Assembly (NCBI GenBank): GCA_017983515.1
Contig: JAGOBF010000017.1
Coordinates: forward strand, 1-64,000
Length of the DNA stretch: 64,000 bases
DNA from: Promineifilum sp.
GTDB lineage: Bacteria; Chloroflexota; Anaerolineae; Promineifilales; Promineifilaceae
Direction: 5' to 3'
A program made the position numbers and the translations under genes. Positions 45,001 through 53,814 of this stretch are shown here, one piece after another (position 1 is the stretch's first letter; each line of letters begins with the position of its first letter). The notes beneath the pieces are model-generated. The model worked only from the letters and a program-made list of their open reading frames with translations, was not told the origin of the DNA and ran no database searches.

Positions 45001-46759
45001 CGCCAGGTCTGAGGTGACGGTTATTAACCCGCGCCTCAAGGTGACGATGACGCCTAAACTTCAAACCGTCGCCAGGGGTGGCACGGCCGTCTTCACCATC
45101 ACCATCGAAAACACGGGCAGCGTTAATTTGACGAATATCCAGGTGTCCTCGGCCGACGTGCCCGATTGCAACCGCACCTTCGATAAACTGGAGGCGGGCA
45201 AATCACTGAAGGCCTTTGCATGTATCGTCACCGACGTTCAGACGCGTGTTGACAACGAAGTCATAGTCAAGGCTCTGGAGCCGGCTACACAGACCCAGAT
45301 TTCGGCCGACGCCGACGCCGCCGTGCGCGTGCTGCAAAATATCTCTATCGACATGGCGCCCGATCCGGCCGTGGGCCAGACGCTGGTCAAGGGACAGAAT
45401 GCCGTCTTCAACGTGACCGTCGTGAACCCCAGCGAGGCTGACCTGACGAATGTAGAGGTCAAAGCTTTCGTCGATTACGATCTGATTGCGTTGGGGATTG
45501 CCATGCCGGCCGCGCCGATTCCGGCAACGGCCTGTGATAAAGTCATAGGCAACCTGGGCCCGGGGAAGGAAATGACCTACAGCTGCACGATTCCCAACGT
45601 GCAGGCCTCGTTCGAAATCGAGGTCGAGGTTAGCGCCCTGATCGATGGCATTACTGCCACGACGGATTTCGATATCGACGAAATCTCGGTCATTAACATG
45701 ACCCTCGAAGTGTTTGCCGTGCCGTTTGAATTGCTGGCCGGGGAAGTAACGCCGGTCGAATTTAACATGACCTTATCCAACGTGAGCAATGTGCCGCTGA
45801 CTCTATCCAGTCTGGTCAGCAATCTGCACGGCAATCTCCTGGACGGGGCCAACGGCAATGTGAGCGCCAACACCTGCCCCGGCCTGAATCTGACAATTCC
45901 CGCGGGCGAGGTGCGGACTTGTGCCTACGAAGTGACGTTGATGTTGGAATCATCGGCGCTCACCAACGTCGTTACCGCCGGCATCACCGGCGGCAATAAC
46001 CAGCAGTTGACCGTGGTCGACGAGGCGCTGGTCAGTGTGGCCGAGTTCTCGCCGCTGGTCGTCGTCGTCAATGCCGACCCGCCCAGTGTTGTCGCGCCGG
46101 GCGGTCTGGTTAACTTGCACGTGCAGGTGACCAACAATACGTCGTCGGAGTTGACGATTGACGCGCTTAACGATTCGATACTGGGCAGTCTGAACGGCGA
46201 AGGCAGTTGCCAGGTCCCACGAGCCATCCAGGGCAGCGATAGCTATTCCTGCACCTACACCGTAGAGATCAAGGGTAAGGTCGGCGACGTAGTGACCCAC
46301 ACCGTCACGGCCATCGCTGATGCCAAGGAAGCGAGCAACTCGGCCGCCGTCCGGGTGACGGCCGTCGCCCAGACCCGGATGCTTCTGCCCGCTGTCAGCA
46401 GCATCAGCCGGGCCGGCGAGCCGAATAATAGTGTCAGCACAGCCCTGACACTCTCACCGGGCCTGACCTATTATTTCTACGCCGATGACGCAACGGACTG
46501 GTACAAGGTTACGATCAGCTCACCGGCTCACCTGAAGGTCAAGTTGGGCGGTTTCGCCACGGCCGGACAGCTCGTTGTTTACAAGACAATCGACAAGCCG
46601 ATTGGTCACAATGGCGACATCGGTATCGTGCCCACCCGGCAGATCGATCTCGGCGTCCAACAGCCCGCAACTTACTACATCTGGGTGATCACCAACGAGC
46701 CGGCGGCCGATACCAATAATGTCCTCTACTCCTTACAGGTAGAGGCGACAGCGCCTTAG
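42029..46759 (+). CDS. Giant secreted cadherin/DUF11-type repeat protein with PPC-like end
   Basis: 1576 residues. A signal peptide (residues 1-30, ending VPVFAAAP) is followed by three cadherin-like repeats with NINEKP/NVNDPP ends and LDYE/LDFE/LNFE calcium-motif words. Several Asp-rich Big/VCBS-like repeats come next (VEEDAPDKVIDLTKAFDD, EDQTVNFTAADFTSHFTDADG). One LDLDGNAAGTDFSA unit is shared with the 1032-residue protein. Four DUF11-like repeats follow, each with a Cys pair (e.g. DCNRTF...AFACIV). A C-terminal PPC-like domain (residues ~1460-1576) begins near MLLPAVSSIS. It is a surface or matrix adhesin by architecture; the ligand is unknown. The start at 42029 is chosen for the signal peptide and AGGAG. 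Confidence 0.85.
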   Translation: MKNKATFLSLGPLLAAMIFVLVVAVPVFAAAPILNNQSLSIPEGSTAGTSTTPAKIVVFEPDAQAVTFDVLGGDGQSVFDVGPTTGIVTLKAGQTLDYETKKSYTLTVRVQDPEPLTATATITINVTDLSDEPPVMGDQSFNVVENSPNNNVVGKIAFTDLDVNDSHTFKILSGNGSGGGAFKIVNGSIAVNDSTQLDFETLTSFVLNVEIKDAGGALDTADITINVTNINEKPVVNDQIFNGLSENAANGAIVGTVTGTDPDNDPLEFLRTSGSAAFNINATTGQVTVVNSSLLNFETNPSPTFVVTANDGKGQSDTATITVNLVNVNDPPKVTGSGIPDLIINEGTLSATRNLWAAFEDDEDTDAELTFTITNNTNASLFSPQPIPDNNTGMLKLDFANGATGVAQITVRAFDSDGDHVDDTFKVDFNERPESVGYGDVTVQEDAGNTTVNLATGFTDAEQPSSELSYAIVGNTNPGLFTSLEINGVNLVLDYAPDTNGSTIITIMATDIGGLSEQATLKVKVNPVNDKPTTSGIATVNVEEDAPDKVIDLTKAFDDKEDGAAGLTFEVKNNTNPGLFDDVKINPGQNTLTLDFKANASGTAELTIRATDAGVSGNPGTNEFVETTFTVNVAAANDLPVLSDIPIEINEDQTVNFTAADFTSHFTDADGDALATVRILTLPAQGTLKLGPNNVTLNQTIPVAQLGALAFFPALNWDSGSTSFTWNASDGMAYAALAAKVTITITAVNDAPVVSNIQKSGPEGVNILFKQLDFTNAFSDVDGDALVKIKIVSLPANGTLKLGDTTVNANDQINAGLLDTLRYVPNQYFYGEDKFNWAGSDGQLYSPAAQAILTLTPENDPPTLDLDGNAAGTDFSAIFVAGKPPVKITSQNVVITDIDDTMMEGATIIVVNAQHGTKEILDATVAGTNITKNLSAASGVLTLSGVDTIANYEKVLETVTFRINADVTNPDTLTVRDISIRVYDGEENSNDARSEVTVINPRLKVTMTPKLQTVARGGTAVFTITIENTGSVNLTNIQVSSADVPDCNRTFDKLEAGKSLKAFACIVTDVQTRVDNEVIVKALEPATQTQISADADAAVRVLQNISIDMAPDPAVGQTLVKGQNAVFNVTVVNPSEADLTNVEVKAFVDYDLIALGIAMPAAPIPATACDKVIGNLGPGKEMTYSCTIPNVQASFEIEVEVSALIDGITATTDFDIDEISVINMTLEVFAVPFELLAGEVTPVEFNMTLSNVSNVPLTLSSLVSNLHGNLLDGANGNVSANTCPGLNLTIPAGEVRTCAYEVTLMLESSALTNVVTAGITGGNNQQLTVVDEALVSVAEFSPLVVVVNADPPSVVAPGGLVNLHVQVTNNTSSELTIDALNDSILGSLNGEGSCQVPRAIQGSDSYSCTYTVEIKGKVGDVVTHTVTAIADAKEASNSAAVRVTAVAQTRMLLPAVSSISRAGEPNNSVSTALTLSPGLTYYFYADDATDWYKVTISSPAHLKVKLGGFATAGQLVVYKTIDKPIGHNGDIGIVPTRQIDLGVQQPATYYIWVITNEPAADTNNVLYSLQVEATAP

Positions 46760-46809
46760 TTGGCCTCCCGACAAGTCTGGCCCCTCGTCAATTTTGGGGC
46801 GTGTGATGT

Positions 46810-46856
46810 GATTCTGTCCGACAGCTAGCGGGTCTCGCTGGCTGCCGGACAGAATC
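46810..46856 (+). terminator. Long 21-bp hairpin between two secreted-protein genes
   Basis: Arms 46810-46830 and 46836-46856 pair over 21 positions with one mismatch and one G-U, around a GGTCT loop. The outer 11 pairs (GATTCTGTCCG/CGGACAGAATC) are perfect. It lies 50 bp after the giant protein stop and 19 bp before the next start, with no U tract, so it may be a partial terminator or mRNA-stabilising structure. Confidence 0.55.
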
Positions 46857-46875
46857 CATTAAGGAAATCCGTGAC

Positions 46876-48765
46876 GTGGGAAGTTCAAGACGTTCACTCA
46901 TCATATTTCTGATCATGGGAACGAGTCTGATCGGCGCGATCAGTATGGCCGTCGGGCTGGCGAAAGCTTCGTCGACAGTCAGCCCTGCATCTGTCGACGC
47001 TGGCGTGCCGCACATCTCATCCTCGCAGACGCCGCGCTTGCAGGACTTTGCCGTTGGCGGTGACGCCGTTTTCACCGTCGCCATCACCAATACCGGCGCT
47101 GTTGCCTTCCAGACCGTCACCACCTCGAAAGCCACCATCGCCGACTGCAATAAGGGTAATCTGGGGGCGTTGGCCCCCGGCGAGAGCCTGTCGTTTACCT
47201 GTAGCGCCAAAGACGTGGTCGAAAGTTTCCTGAATGAAATTCAGGTGAACGGGACAACCGACGCGACGACGGTCAGCCATACCTCCAACGCCTTCGTCAA
47301 GGTTCTGAAATCGGAGTTACGCATCACGAAATTCCCGCAGTCTCAAACCGTGTTGAGCGGAGCGACGGCTTATTTCACGGTCAAGATTTTCAACACCTCC
47401 GATTTCGTGATGAAAATCGAGGACATAGACGACAGTCAGATCGACAATTGCGACCGCACGCCCATAGTTGTCACTATTTACCTGAATGCGGGGGACAGTA
47501 TCGATTACAGTTGTTGGGCGTCTAACGTGCAGGCCCCGCTGACCTCGGTCATAACCGTGCGCAGCACCAATCCTATCGATAATAAGGTATACACGGCCAG
47601 TGACGTAGCCTGGGTGGACGTCAGTTCGCTGGAGGCCACAATGACCGCGCAGCCGACCAGTATCCCCGAGCCGGGCGGCCTGGTGACCTATACCGTAGGC
47701 CTGGTCAATACGGGCAGCGTTCCTGTCACCCTGGTGGCCTTGACTACCAACCAGTTCGGCAGCATTCTCGATCCCGGTAACCCCAAAGTTATAGCGGCGA
47801 ACAACACCTGTTTACCGAAGCCGCTCCCGCCCACGTTGGCGCCGTTTGGCGGGACGTTCAGCTGCACTTTTGTCGCGTCGGTCGAAGGTCAGCCATCCAG
47901 CTTCAGCACTATCCTGACCGCCACGGCCGAAGACAAGAATGGGCTGGACGCGACTGTGACGACGAGCGCAGCGGTGACTATCGCCGACGTGCCCGCATCG
48001 ATGTCATTGACGTTGGGGGCCGATCCGCCCTTCATCAATCCGCCCAGCCGGAGCGTCCGCTTCAGCATCAGCGTTGAAAACACCAGCGGAGCCGACGCCA
48101 TCACCATTACTGAACTGCATGATGAATTTCTGGGCAACCTGAATGGTCGGGGGACGTGTACTGTGCCCGTTACCAATATATCGGCCGGCTTTTCCTACCA
48201 ATGTTCCTTTACGGCCATCGTCTCCGGTTCTGTGGGTGAGCAAAAATCGCGCGTCATAACCGTCAAGGCAACCGACGATGATCTGGTGCCCCATACGTTG
48301 ACCGAAAGCAAGGCGATTGTTGTCGGCATCACCAACCAGCCAACCCGCTACACCTTTATGCCTAACGTGAGCGACAACACGATGAACCGCACCAGTTGCG
48401 GCCGTCCGTATCCGCTCGGTATCAATCGGCAGTATTTCTTCCTGCCGCCCAACACCTACAACAATAATCTGCCTGTCGACCAGCGGGACCAGCATTATTT
48501 TGTGTTTGAATTGACGCAGAACGGGCAGGTCTCGGTTGAGCTGACGAATTTCGTCCCACAGAAAGGGCAATTGATCGTCCGGCCGCACGTGCCAGGGGGA
48601 GCGCCTCCCTGTGGCAGCCCAGCGCTGGGCGTGAACCCCGATTCCAGTTTGACGAAAGTGGTCAATCTGGGCACTCGCCCGGCGGGACGTTACTACATTC
48701 AGATTGTCAACGACGGCCCCTCCAACGTGAGACAACTCTACGGATTGATTGTCCGGGTTCAATAA
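46876..48765 (+). CDS. Secreted DUF11-type repeat protein with PPC-like end
   Basis: 629 residues. Signal peptide at residues 1-~30 (RRSLIIFLIMGTSLIGAISM). There are four DUF11-like beta repeats, each with a pair of Cys (ADCNKG...FTCSA, DNCDRT...YSCWA, NTCLPK...FSCTF, GTCTVP...YQCSF). The C-terminal PPC-like domain starts at TRYTFMPNVSDN and ends GRYYIQIVNDGPSNV. It lacks the cadherin and Big-like repeats of the upstream giant protein, looking like its shortened paralogue. GTG start with AAGGAA nine bases upstream. Probable extracellular partner or parallel adhesin. Confidence 0.82.
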   Translation: MGSSRRSLIIFLIMGTSLIGAISMAVGLAKASSTVSPASVDAGVPHISSSQTPRLQDFAVGGDAVFTVAITNTGAVAFQTVTTSKATIADCNKGNLGALAPGESLSFTCSAKDVVESFLNEIQVNGTTDATTVSHTSNAFVKVLKSELRITKFPQSQTVLSGATAYFTVKIFNTSDFVMKIEDIDDSQIDNCDRTPIVVTIYLNAGDSIDYSCWASNVQAPLTSVITVRSTNPIDNKVYTASDVAWVDVSSLEATMTAQPTSIPEPGGLVTYTVGLVNTGSVPVTLVALTTNQFGSILDPGNPKVIAANNTCLPKPLPPTLAPFGGTFSCTFVASVEGQPSSFSTILTATAEDKNGLDATVTTSAAVTIADVPASMSLTLGADPPFINPPSRSVRFSISVENTSGADAITITELHDEFLGNLNGRGTCTVPVTNISAGFSYQCSFTAIVSGSVGEQKSRVITVKATDDDLVPHTLTESKAIVVGITNQPTRYTFMPNVSDNTMNRTSCGRPYPLGINRQYFFLPPNTYNNNLPVDQRDQHYFVFELTQNGQVSVELTNFVPQKGQLIVRPHVPGGAPPCGSPALGVNPDSSLTKVVNLGTRPAGRYYIQIVNDGPSNVRQLYGLIVRVQ

Positions 48766-48877
48766 TATCTTAAGCATAACCTTCATACGGGCGCAGTAAA
48801 ATCAGGCTAACTGTTCAATGCGGGCAGAGCGGCAAAAAACCGGCGGGGAGCCGGGAGGCAGACCCACAGGGTAATAG

Positions 48878-50590
48878 ATGGCTGTAGCGAGTTTGTTCGA
48901 AGATCTTCTGGATCAATACAAAATAGAACAACACATCAGCGAAAAGCGATATACCAACCTGTATCAAGCTTATGATGTGGATGACGACCGCCAGGTGCGC
49001 CTGGAGATCTTGCGCCCGGAGTGCGCGCAGGACAGTTCCTTCGCCGGCCGGTTCGTCAATCGCGCTCGCGCGCTGGCCCAGGTGCGTCATTCCAATATCG
49101 CCCAGGTTTTGCATGTCGGCAAGGCGACCGGCGGCGCGCCCTATGTGGCCGAAGCCGCCGTCGACGGCTACTCGCTATCCCACCGGCTGGAGCAACTGGC
49201 CCAGCGGAACTCTCCGGTTAACTCGCTTTACGCGCTCAAACTCATCCGTCAACTGGCCGACGCTCTGGAATTGGCCGAACGGCTGGAACTGTTCCACTAT
49301 GACTTGCAGCCCGACAATGTTCTGCTGAAGAATGTGACCTTGCCGACGGGTGATTCCGTCGTCCTGAGCGACCTGTTCATCCCCGGTAAGCGCTATCCGG
49401 ACGCCGAAGTCAAGGATAAAGCGGCCGAGAATCGGGACTACCTGTCGCCCGAGCAACGCGCCGGCAAGGACGTTACCGCTGCCAGCCATGTCTATTCGTT
49501 AGGAGCGATGCTATACAGGTTGTTGGCTGGTCACGTGCCCCACAGAGCCGTATCTAGGCGAGACACGGTGCTGGCCCGCCTGTTTGGTCAGTCCACCGCT
49601 CTGGGGCGCGAACGCGACGACTTAACGCCGGCGACCTACACGCTTGTCGATCGCGCGCTGCGTAAGGATCCCCGCCGGCGCTATCCCACCACCGAGGTCT
49701 TCAAAGTTGCGCTCGAGGGAGCATTGGCGGCCGAAGAAGCGCGTCTGGGCGCGGCGGGTAGTCGCTCGCCGGTGATCGCTCGCCGTCCTGTGGCCTGGTT
49801 GTTGCCGCTGCTGATCCTGGCCCTGTTTCTGGCGGTAGGGGCTGTCGCCACTCGCAGCCTCGTCAACCGCGATACTTTTTTCAGCGCCCAGGAGACACCC
49901 GGGCCGAGCCAGACGGCCGCGGCCGGGACCAGCGTGCCCATAGCGGGAGGGCTGGCCGGAGCGACCGCGACGCACAATCCCACCAGCACCAGCGAGGCGG
50001 CCGATACAGCGGTGGCCGGTGAAGCTCCCACCCTCAAAGCCGGGGCCGACGAGCCCACCCAATCGCCCACCACCGCCCCGACTGAGCCGTTGCCGTCGGC
50101 CACGACCACAGAAGAACCGACGGCCACGCCGACCCCACCCGCGACCGCCCAAACGCCGCACGTGCGGGTCATGCACAACATGGTCAATTTACGGCGCGGC
50201 CCCGGCGTGGCCTTTTCTTCATTCGGGACGGTAACCGGCGGAGAGTTGCTGGAAGTGTTGGCCTGGAATGGCGAAGAAGAAAATCCCTGGTATTTGATTT
50301 TGACCGGCGATCAGCGTATCGGTTGGATCGCGGCCACTGTGGTGCAGCCGGAGACGGCCGGCGCGCTGGCCGACGTGGCCGTTGCCGCAACGTTGCCGCC
50401 GACGCCCGCGCCCACCTCCACGCCCACACCGACGCCGACCATTGCCTTCGTAACGGCGATCGCGCCAACGCCCGACCCTGGTGATTTGGGAGGCGAAGCG
50501 CCTACTCGGCCACCCGTTGATCCCACATCACCGCCTGAGCCGACGGAGGAGCCGACATTGACACCACCTTCCTTTACGCCGTCACCCTGA
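48878..50590 (+). CDS. Membrane-anchored kinase-like protein with SH3 domain (likely pseudokinase)
   Basis: 570 residues. A kinase-fold domain (~8-283) is followed by one TM (~304-325: VAWLLPLLILALFLAV), a Thr/Pro-rich linker, a bacterial SH3 domain (~426-489: MVNLRRGPGVAFSSFGTV ... GWIAATVV) and a Pro/Thr tail. As in the first kinase-like protein, the glycine loop is absent (IEQHISEKRYTNLY) and the beta-3 Lys is Glu (VRLEILRPE). HRDLKPEN reads HYDLQPDN and DFG reads DLF; SPE replaces APE. The catalytic Asp and Asn remain. It is the second of a paralogous pair flanking the secreted-repeat genes. The SH3 domain predicts wall binding outside. Confidence 0.85.
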   Translation: MAVASLFEDLLDQYKIEQHISEKRYTNLYQAYDVDDDRQVRLEILRPECAQDSSFAGRFVNRARALAQVRHSNIAQVLHVGKATGGAPYVAEAAVDGYSLSHRLEQLAQRNSPVNSLYALKLIRQLADALELAERLELFHYDLQPDNVLLKNVTLPTGDSVVLSDLFIPGKRYPDAEVKDKAAENRDYLSPEQRAGKDVTAASHVYSLGAMLYRLLAGHVPHRAVSRRDTVLARLFGQSTALGRERDDLTPATYTLVDRALRKDPRRRYPTTEVFKVALEGALAAEEARLGAAGSRSPVIARRPVAWLLPLLILALFLAVGAVATRSLVNRDTFFSAQETPGPSQTAAAGTSVPIAGGLAGATATHNPTSTSEAADTAVAGEAPTLKAGADEPTQSPTTAPTEPLPSATTTEEPTATPTPPATAQTPHVRVMHNMVNLRRGPGVAFSSFGTVTGGELLEVLAWNGEEENPWYLILTGDQRIGWIAATVVQPETAGALADVAVAATLPPTPAPTSTPTPTPTIAFVTAIAPTPDPGDLGGEAPTRPPVDPTSPPEPTEEPTLTPPSFTPSP

Positions 50591-50713
50591 TTGGTGATCG
50601 GGTAATCATTATGTGCACTGAGAACCGTACAGAATATCCCAACACCTGTCATTGAGGCCACAGTTCTGCCGGACGGATAAGCGCCGTGTTGCAGATAAAC
50701 GAGCAACTGTAAC

Positions 50714-53700
50714 GTGAATAGATTGAATCTGCGCATCCTTTATATACCCTTTTTGCTGGCCTTGTTGCTGGTTTTCACAACCCTGGCCCATAGCGTACGG
50801 TGGGTCAGCGCGGCTGAACTTCCGCCGATGCTAGACCTGAACGGCGACGCGACGGGCAGCGATTTTGCCGCCACCTTTACTGAAGACGAGGGCGCCGAAT
50901 CCATCGTCAACGCCATCGGACTGACCATTACCAACGGTGAAGACGATGTTCTAACGGCCGCCGAAGCCATCCTGACCAACCGGCCGGATAGCACCGTCGA
51001 AATGCTGGCTGCCGACCCCGGCGCGACGGGATTGACGGTGAAATACGCAGCCGATACCGGCAAGCTGACCATCAAGGGGGATGGCTCCGTCGCCGCCTAC
51101 CAACAGGTACTGCGCTCTCTCATCTATAATAATTTGTCTCAGTCACCCGACATTACGGATCGGATCGTCATGGTGACGGTTAGTGACGGGCCGCAGACCA
51201 GTGTGCCGGCCACGAGCATCGTAGCCATCAATGGCGTTAATGACGCGCCCGTGCTCGATAACAGCGGCGACATGACCATGACCCCCATCAACGAGGACGA
51301 CCAGGATTTGAAAGGTAATCAGGTGACTACCATCATCAAATCGGCCGAGGCCGGAGGACAAGATCGCATCACCGATGTCGATAAGAATAGCTCCGAGGGG
51401 TTTGCCGTCGTCGAGGTCGGGGCCGCAAATGGCGCGTGGCAGTTTTCCATCAATTCCGGGATCACCTGGGAAACCTTCGTGAATATTTCCAATACGTCGG
51501 CCGTCGTGCTGGATGGAACGGCTCGGATTCGGTTTGTACCCAACCCTAATTTTAACGGGTCGGCCAGCTTCTCTTTTCGTGCCTGGGATCTTTCCGGCGG
51601 CCGCCCCACAGGAACAACGGGCGTCGACGTTTCCGAGAACGGTGGCACCACAGCTTTCAGCGCCGCGATCGAGATGGTGACGCTGAATATCCTGGCCGTT
51701 AATGATTTGTCCAGAGTTGACCTAAACGGCAGCCTGACCGGCGCGGACTATGCCGTGCAATTTTTTGAGGGCGGCGCGGCGGTATTCGTCGCCGACCCAA
51801 CGGCGACCATCTCCGACGACGACAACACGATGCTGTCGAAGTTGACCATCACGCTGACCAATCGGCCCGACGCTGACGCCGAATCGTTGACAGTCGATAC
51901 AACCGGCACCAACATCAAGGCTGACGCTTATAATCCCGCCACGGGTCAGTTAATCCTGAACGGGCCGGATTCGGTCACGAACTTTCAGACGGCGTTGCGC
52001 AGGGTCAAGTACCTCAATGGCTCGCTTACGCCGACTAATGGCGTTCGAGCCGTCACGGTTGTCGCCAGCGACGGCGTCAATGATGGGCCGGCGGCGACAT
52101 CATCGATCAGCGTGAACCCGCCCAACAGCGCCCCCGTGCTCGATCCGGCGGCCGCGATGACGCTAGTGCCTGTCGCTGAAGATAATCCGCAGCCGGCCGG
52201 TCAACTGATCGCCGCCATACTGGCCACGGGCGGGAATCCTATTACCGACGCGGACAGCGGCGCGCTGGAGGGAATTGCCATCGTCGACGCTGACTCGACA
52301 CACGGACAATGGCAATACAGCCTGGCCAATCCGCCCACCAGCGAGGCGGATTGGAAGCCGGTGGGCGCCGTTTCCGGGGCCGCTGCACTGGTGCTCAACG
52401 ATGACGCCTGGCTCCGCTTTCTGCCCGCCGCCAATTACTCCGGCATGTCCGGCGCGCTTACGTTTCGCGCCTGGGATCGCACCAGCGGCAGCAGCGGCCT
52501 GACGGCCGATACCTCGATCAATGGCGGCACCTCTGCTTTCAGCGCCTCGACCAACGCTTTCTCAGTCATGATCACGCCCGTCAATGATTTGCCTCTATTG
52601 GGTGGGTTGCCCACGGAGCCGCTGCAATACATCGAGGATGCCAGCCCGCTCGTGTTGGCTGGCTCATTGACGGTGATCGATGGGGACAGTCCGTTTTTGG
52701 CTTCGGCCACTGTGCGCATTACCAACGCGGTGGATGGCGATGCGGAATGGCTGCTCGTAACGACGGATGGCACGGGAATCTCCGCGAGCTATGAGGATGG
52801 CGTGCTGCAATTGAACGGCGCGGCCTCGCCGGCCGCCTATCAACAAGTATTGCGGAGTGTGAAATATTGGAACGCTTCGCAGGATCCCGAACCGGATGAT
52901 CGCGTATTCCAGTTCACGGCGGCCGATAACCAGGGCAGCAGCCCGCCCAGCAGCCTTGTGGTGAAAGTGCAGCCGGTTAACGACCCGGCGGAGCTTGATC
53001 TGAATGGTAATGGTTCGGGCACGAACTTCGTGACGACATTCTTCATCAACCGCGGCCCCGTGCCGGTGGTTGACGAAGGGCTGGTGGTCAATGATGTCGA
53101 CAACACCACCATCAAGTCGGCCACTGTTCGCATTACCAATATCCGGAACAAGCAGGCCGAGTTCCTCACGGCCGACATCAGCGGCGCTGCCAATATCAAA
53201 CCACTTCAATATGATCCCTTGACTGGTGAATTAAAGTTGGAAGGTGTGGATAGCGTTGCCAACTATCAGCGCGTCCTTCGCACGGTTACCTACGATAACA
53301 TTCTCCCCCAACCGGATACCGCGACCAGAACGATTGAGTTCATCGTGGATGACGGGCTGGACAAGAGCGAACCTCGCCAGACGGTGGTCACGATCGCCCA
53401 GGCGCCCAAGGTTCAGCTGTTCATGCCGATGGTTTCTTCGGCCGCTCTCCAAGGCGAGGAACCCAATAATCGTTGCACGGAAGCGGTTGGCCTGGCGCTT
53501 AACATCGATCAGCCATTCCGCGCCGATGACAAGGACGACTGGTTCTACTTCGACACGACCGAGTCGAACGTGTTGACCGTGGAGCTGCGTAACTTCACGC
53601 CAGGTGCCGGACAAATCGTGGTCGCGGCCGAAAAATCTCCGGGGCAGGGCTGCTCCGGGCTGGAACTGCTGGGCAACAACGGCTCGTCTGGGCCCGACAA

Positions 53701-53812
53701 AACAGTGCCACTGGGAAGGCAGCCGGCCCGACGTTATTACGTCTGGGTCATCAACGATGGCGCGATCAGTGCCAATACAGTCTATCGCTTGTACGTGCGC
53801 GCCGTCCCCTAG
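50714..53812 (+). CDS. Secreted cadherin-like repeat protein with PPC-like end
   Basis: 1032 residues. Signal peptide (residues 1-~32, LYIPFLLALLLVFTTLAHSV). Type A units start with LDLNG-x-GxDF (LDLNGDATGSDFAATF, VDLNGSLTGADYAVQF, LDLNGNGSGTNFVTTF, plus a more diverged one at LGGLPTEPLQYIEDAS), about 120 residues each, with AAYQQVLRS-type ends. Type B units start APVLDNSGDMTMTPINEDD and APVLDPAAAMTLVPVAEDN. The C-terminal PPC-like domain begins VQLFMPMVSSAALQGEEPNN. A type A unit also occurs in the giant protein, tying the two. GTG start at 50714. Ligand unknown. Confidence 0.83.
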   Translation: MNRLNLRILYIPFLLALLLVFTTLAHSVRWVSAAELPPMLDLNGDATGSDFAATFTEDEGAESIVNAIGLTITNGEDDVLTAAEAILTNRPDSTVEMLAADPGATGLTVKYAADTGKLTIKGDGSVAAYQQVLRSLIYNNLSQSPDITDRIVMVTVSDGPQTSVPATSIVAINGVNDAPVLDNSGDMTMTPINEDDQDLKGNQVTTIIKSAEAGGQDRITDVDKNSSEGFAVVEVGAANGAWQFSINSGITWETFVNISNTSAVVLDGTARIRFVPNPNFNGSASFSFRAWDLSGGRPTGTTGVDVSENGGTTAFSAAIEMVTLNILAVNDLSRVDLNGSLTGADYAVQFFEGGAAVFVADPTATISDDDNTMLSKLTITLTNRPDADAESLTVDTTGTNIKADAYNPATGQLILNGPDSVTNFQTALRRVKYLNGSLTPTNGVRAVTVVASDGVNDGPAATSSISVNPPNSAPVLDPAAAMTLVPVAEDNPQPAGQLIAAILATGGNPITDADSGALEGIAIVDADSTHGQWQYSLANPPTSEADWKPVGAVSGAAALVLNDDAWLRFLPAANYSGMSGALTFRAWDRTSGSSGLTADTSINGGTSAFSASTNAFSVMITPVNDLPLLGGLPTEPLQYIEDASPLVLAGSLTVIDGDSPFLASATVRITNAVDGDAEWLLVTTDGTGISASYEDGVLQLNGAASPAAYQQVLRSVKYWNASQDPEPDDRVFQFTAADNQGSSPPSSLVVKVQPVNDPAELDLNGNGSGTNFVTTFFINRGPVPVVDEGLVVNDVDNTTIKSATVRITNIRNKQAEFLTADISGAANIKPLQYDPLTGELKLEGVDSVANYQRVLRTVTYDNILPQPDTATRTIEFIVDDGLDKSEPRQTVVTIAQAPKVQLFMPMVSSAALQGEEPNNRCTEAVGLALNIDQPFRADDKDDWFYFDTTESNVLTVELRNFTPGAGQIVVAAEKSPGQGCSGLELLGNNGSSGPDKTVPLGRQPARRYYVWVINDGAISANTVYRLYVRAVP

Positions 53813-53814
53813 GC

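Noticed and set aside
44090..45064. A 324-codon open frame antisense to the giant secreted protein
   Set aside because: It is His/Asp/Val-rich with no domain; the sense strand has a signal peptide and regular repeats.
39024..53812. Possible integrative element or prophage carrying the surface locus
   Set aside because: No intact integrase, att repeats, phage or transfer genes are visible; the only recombinase-fold gene lacks its nucleophile. The region looks chromosomal.
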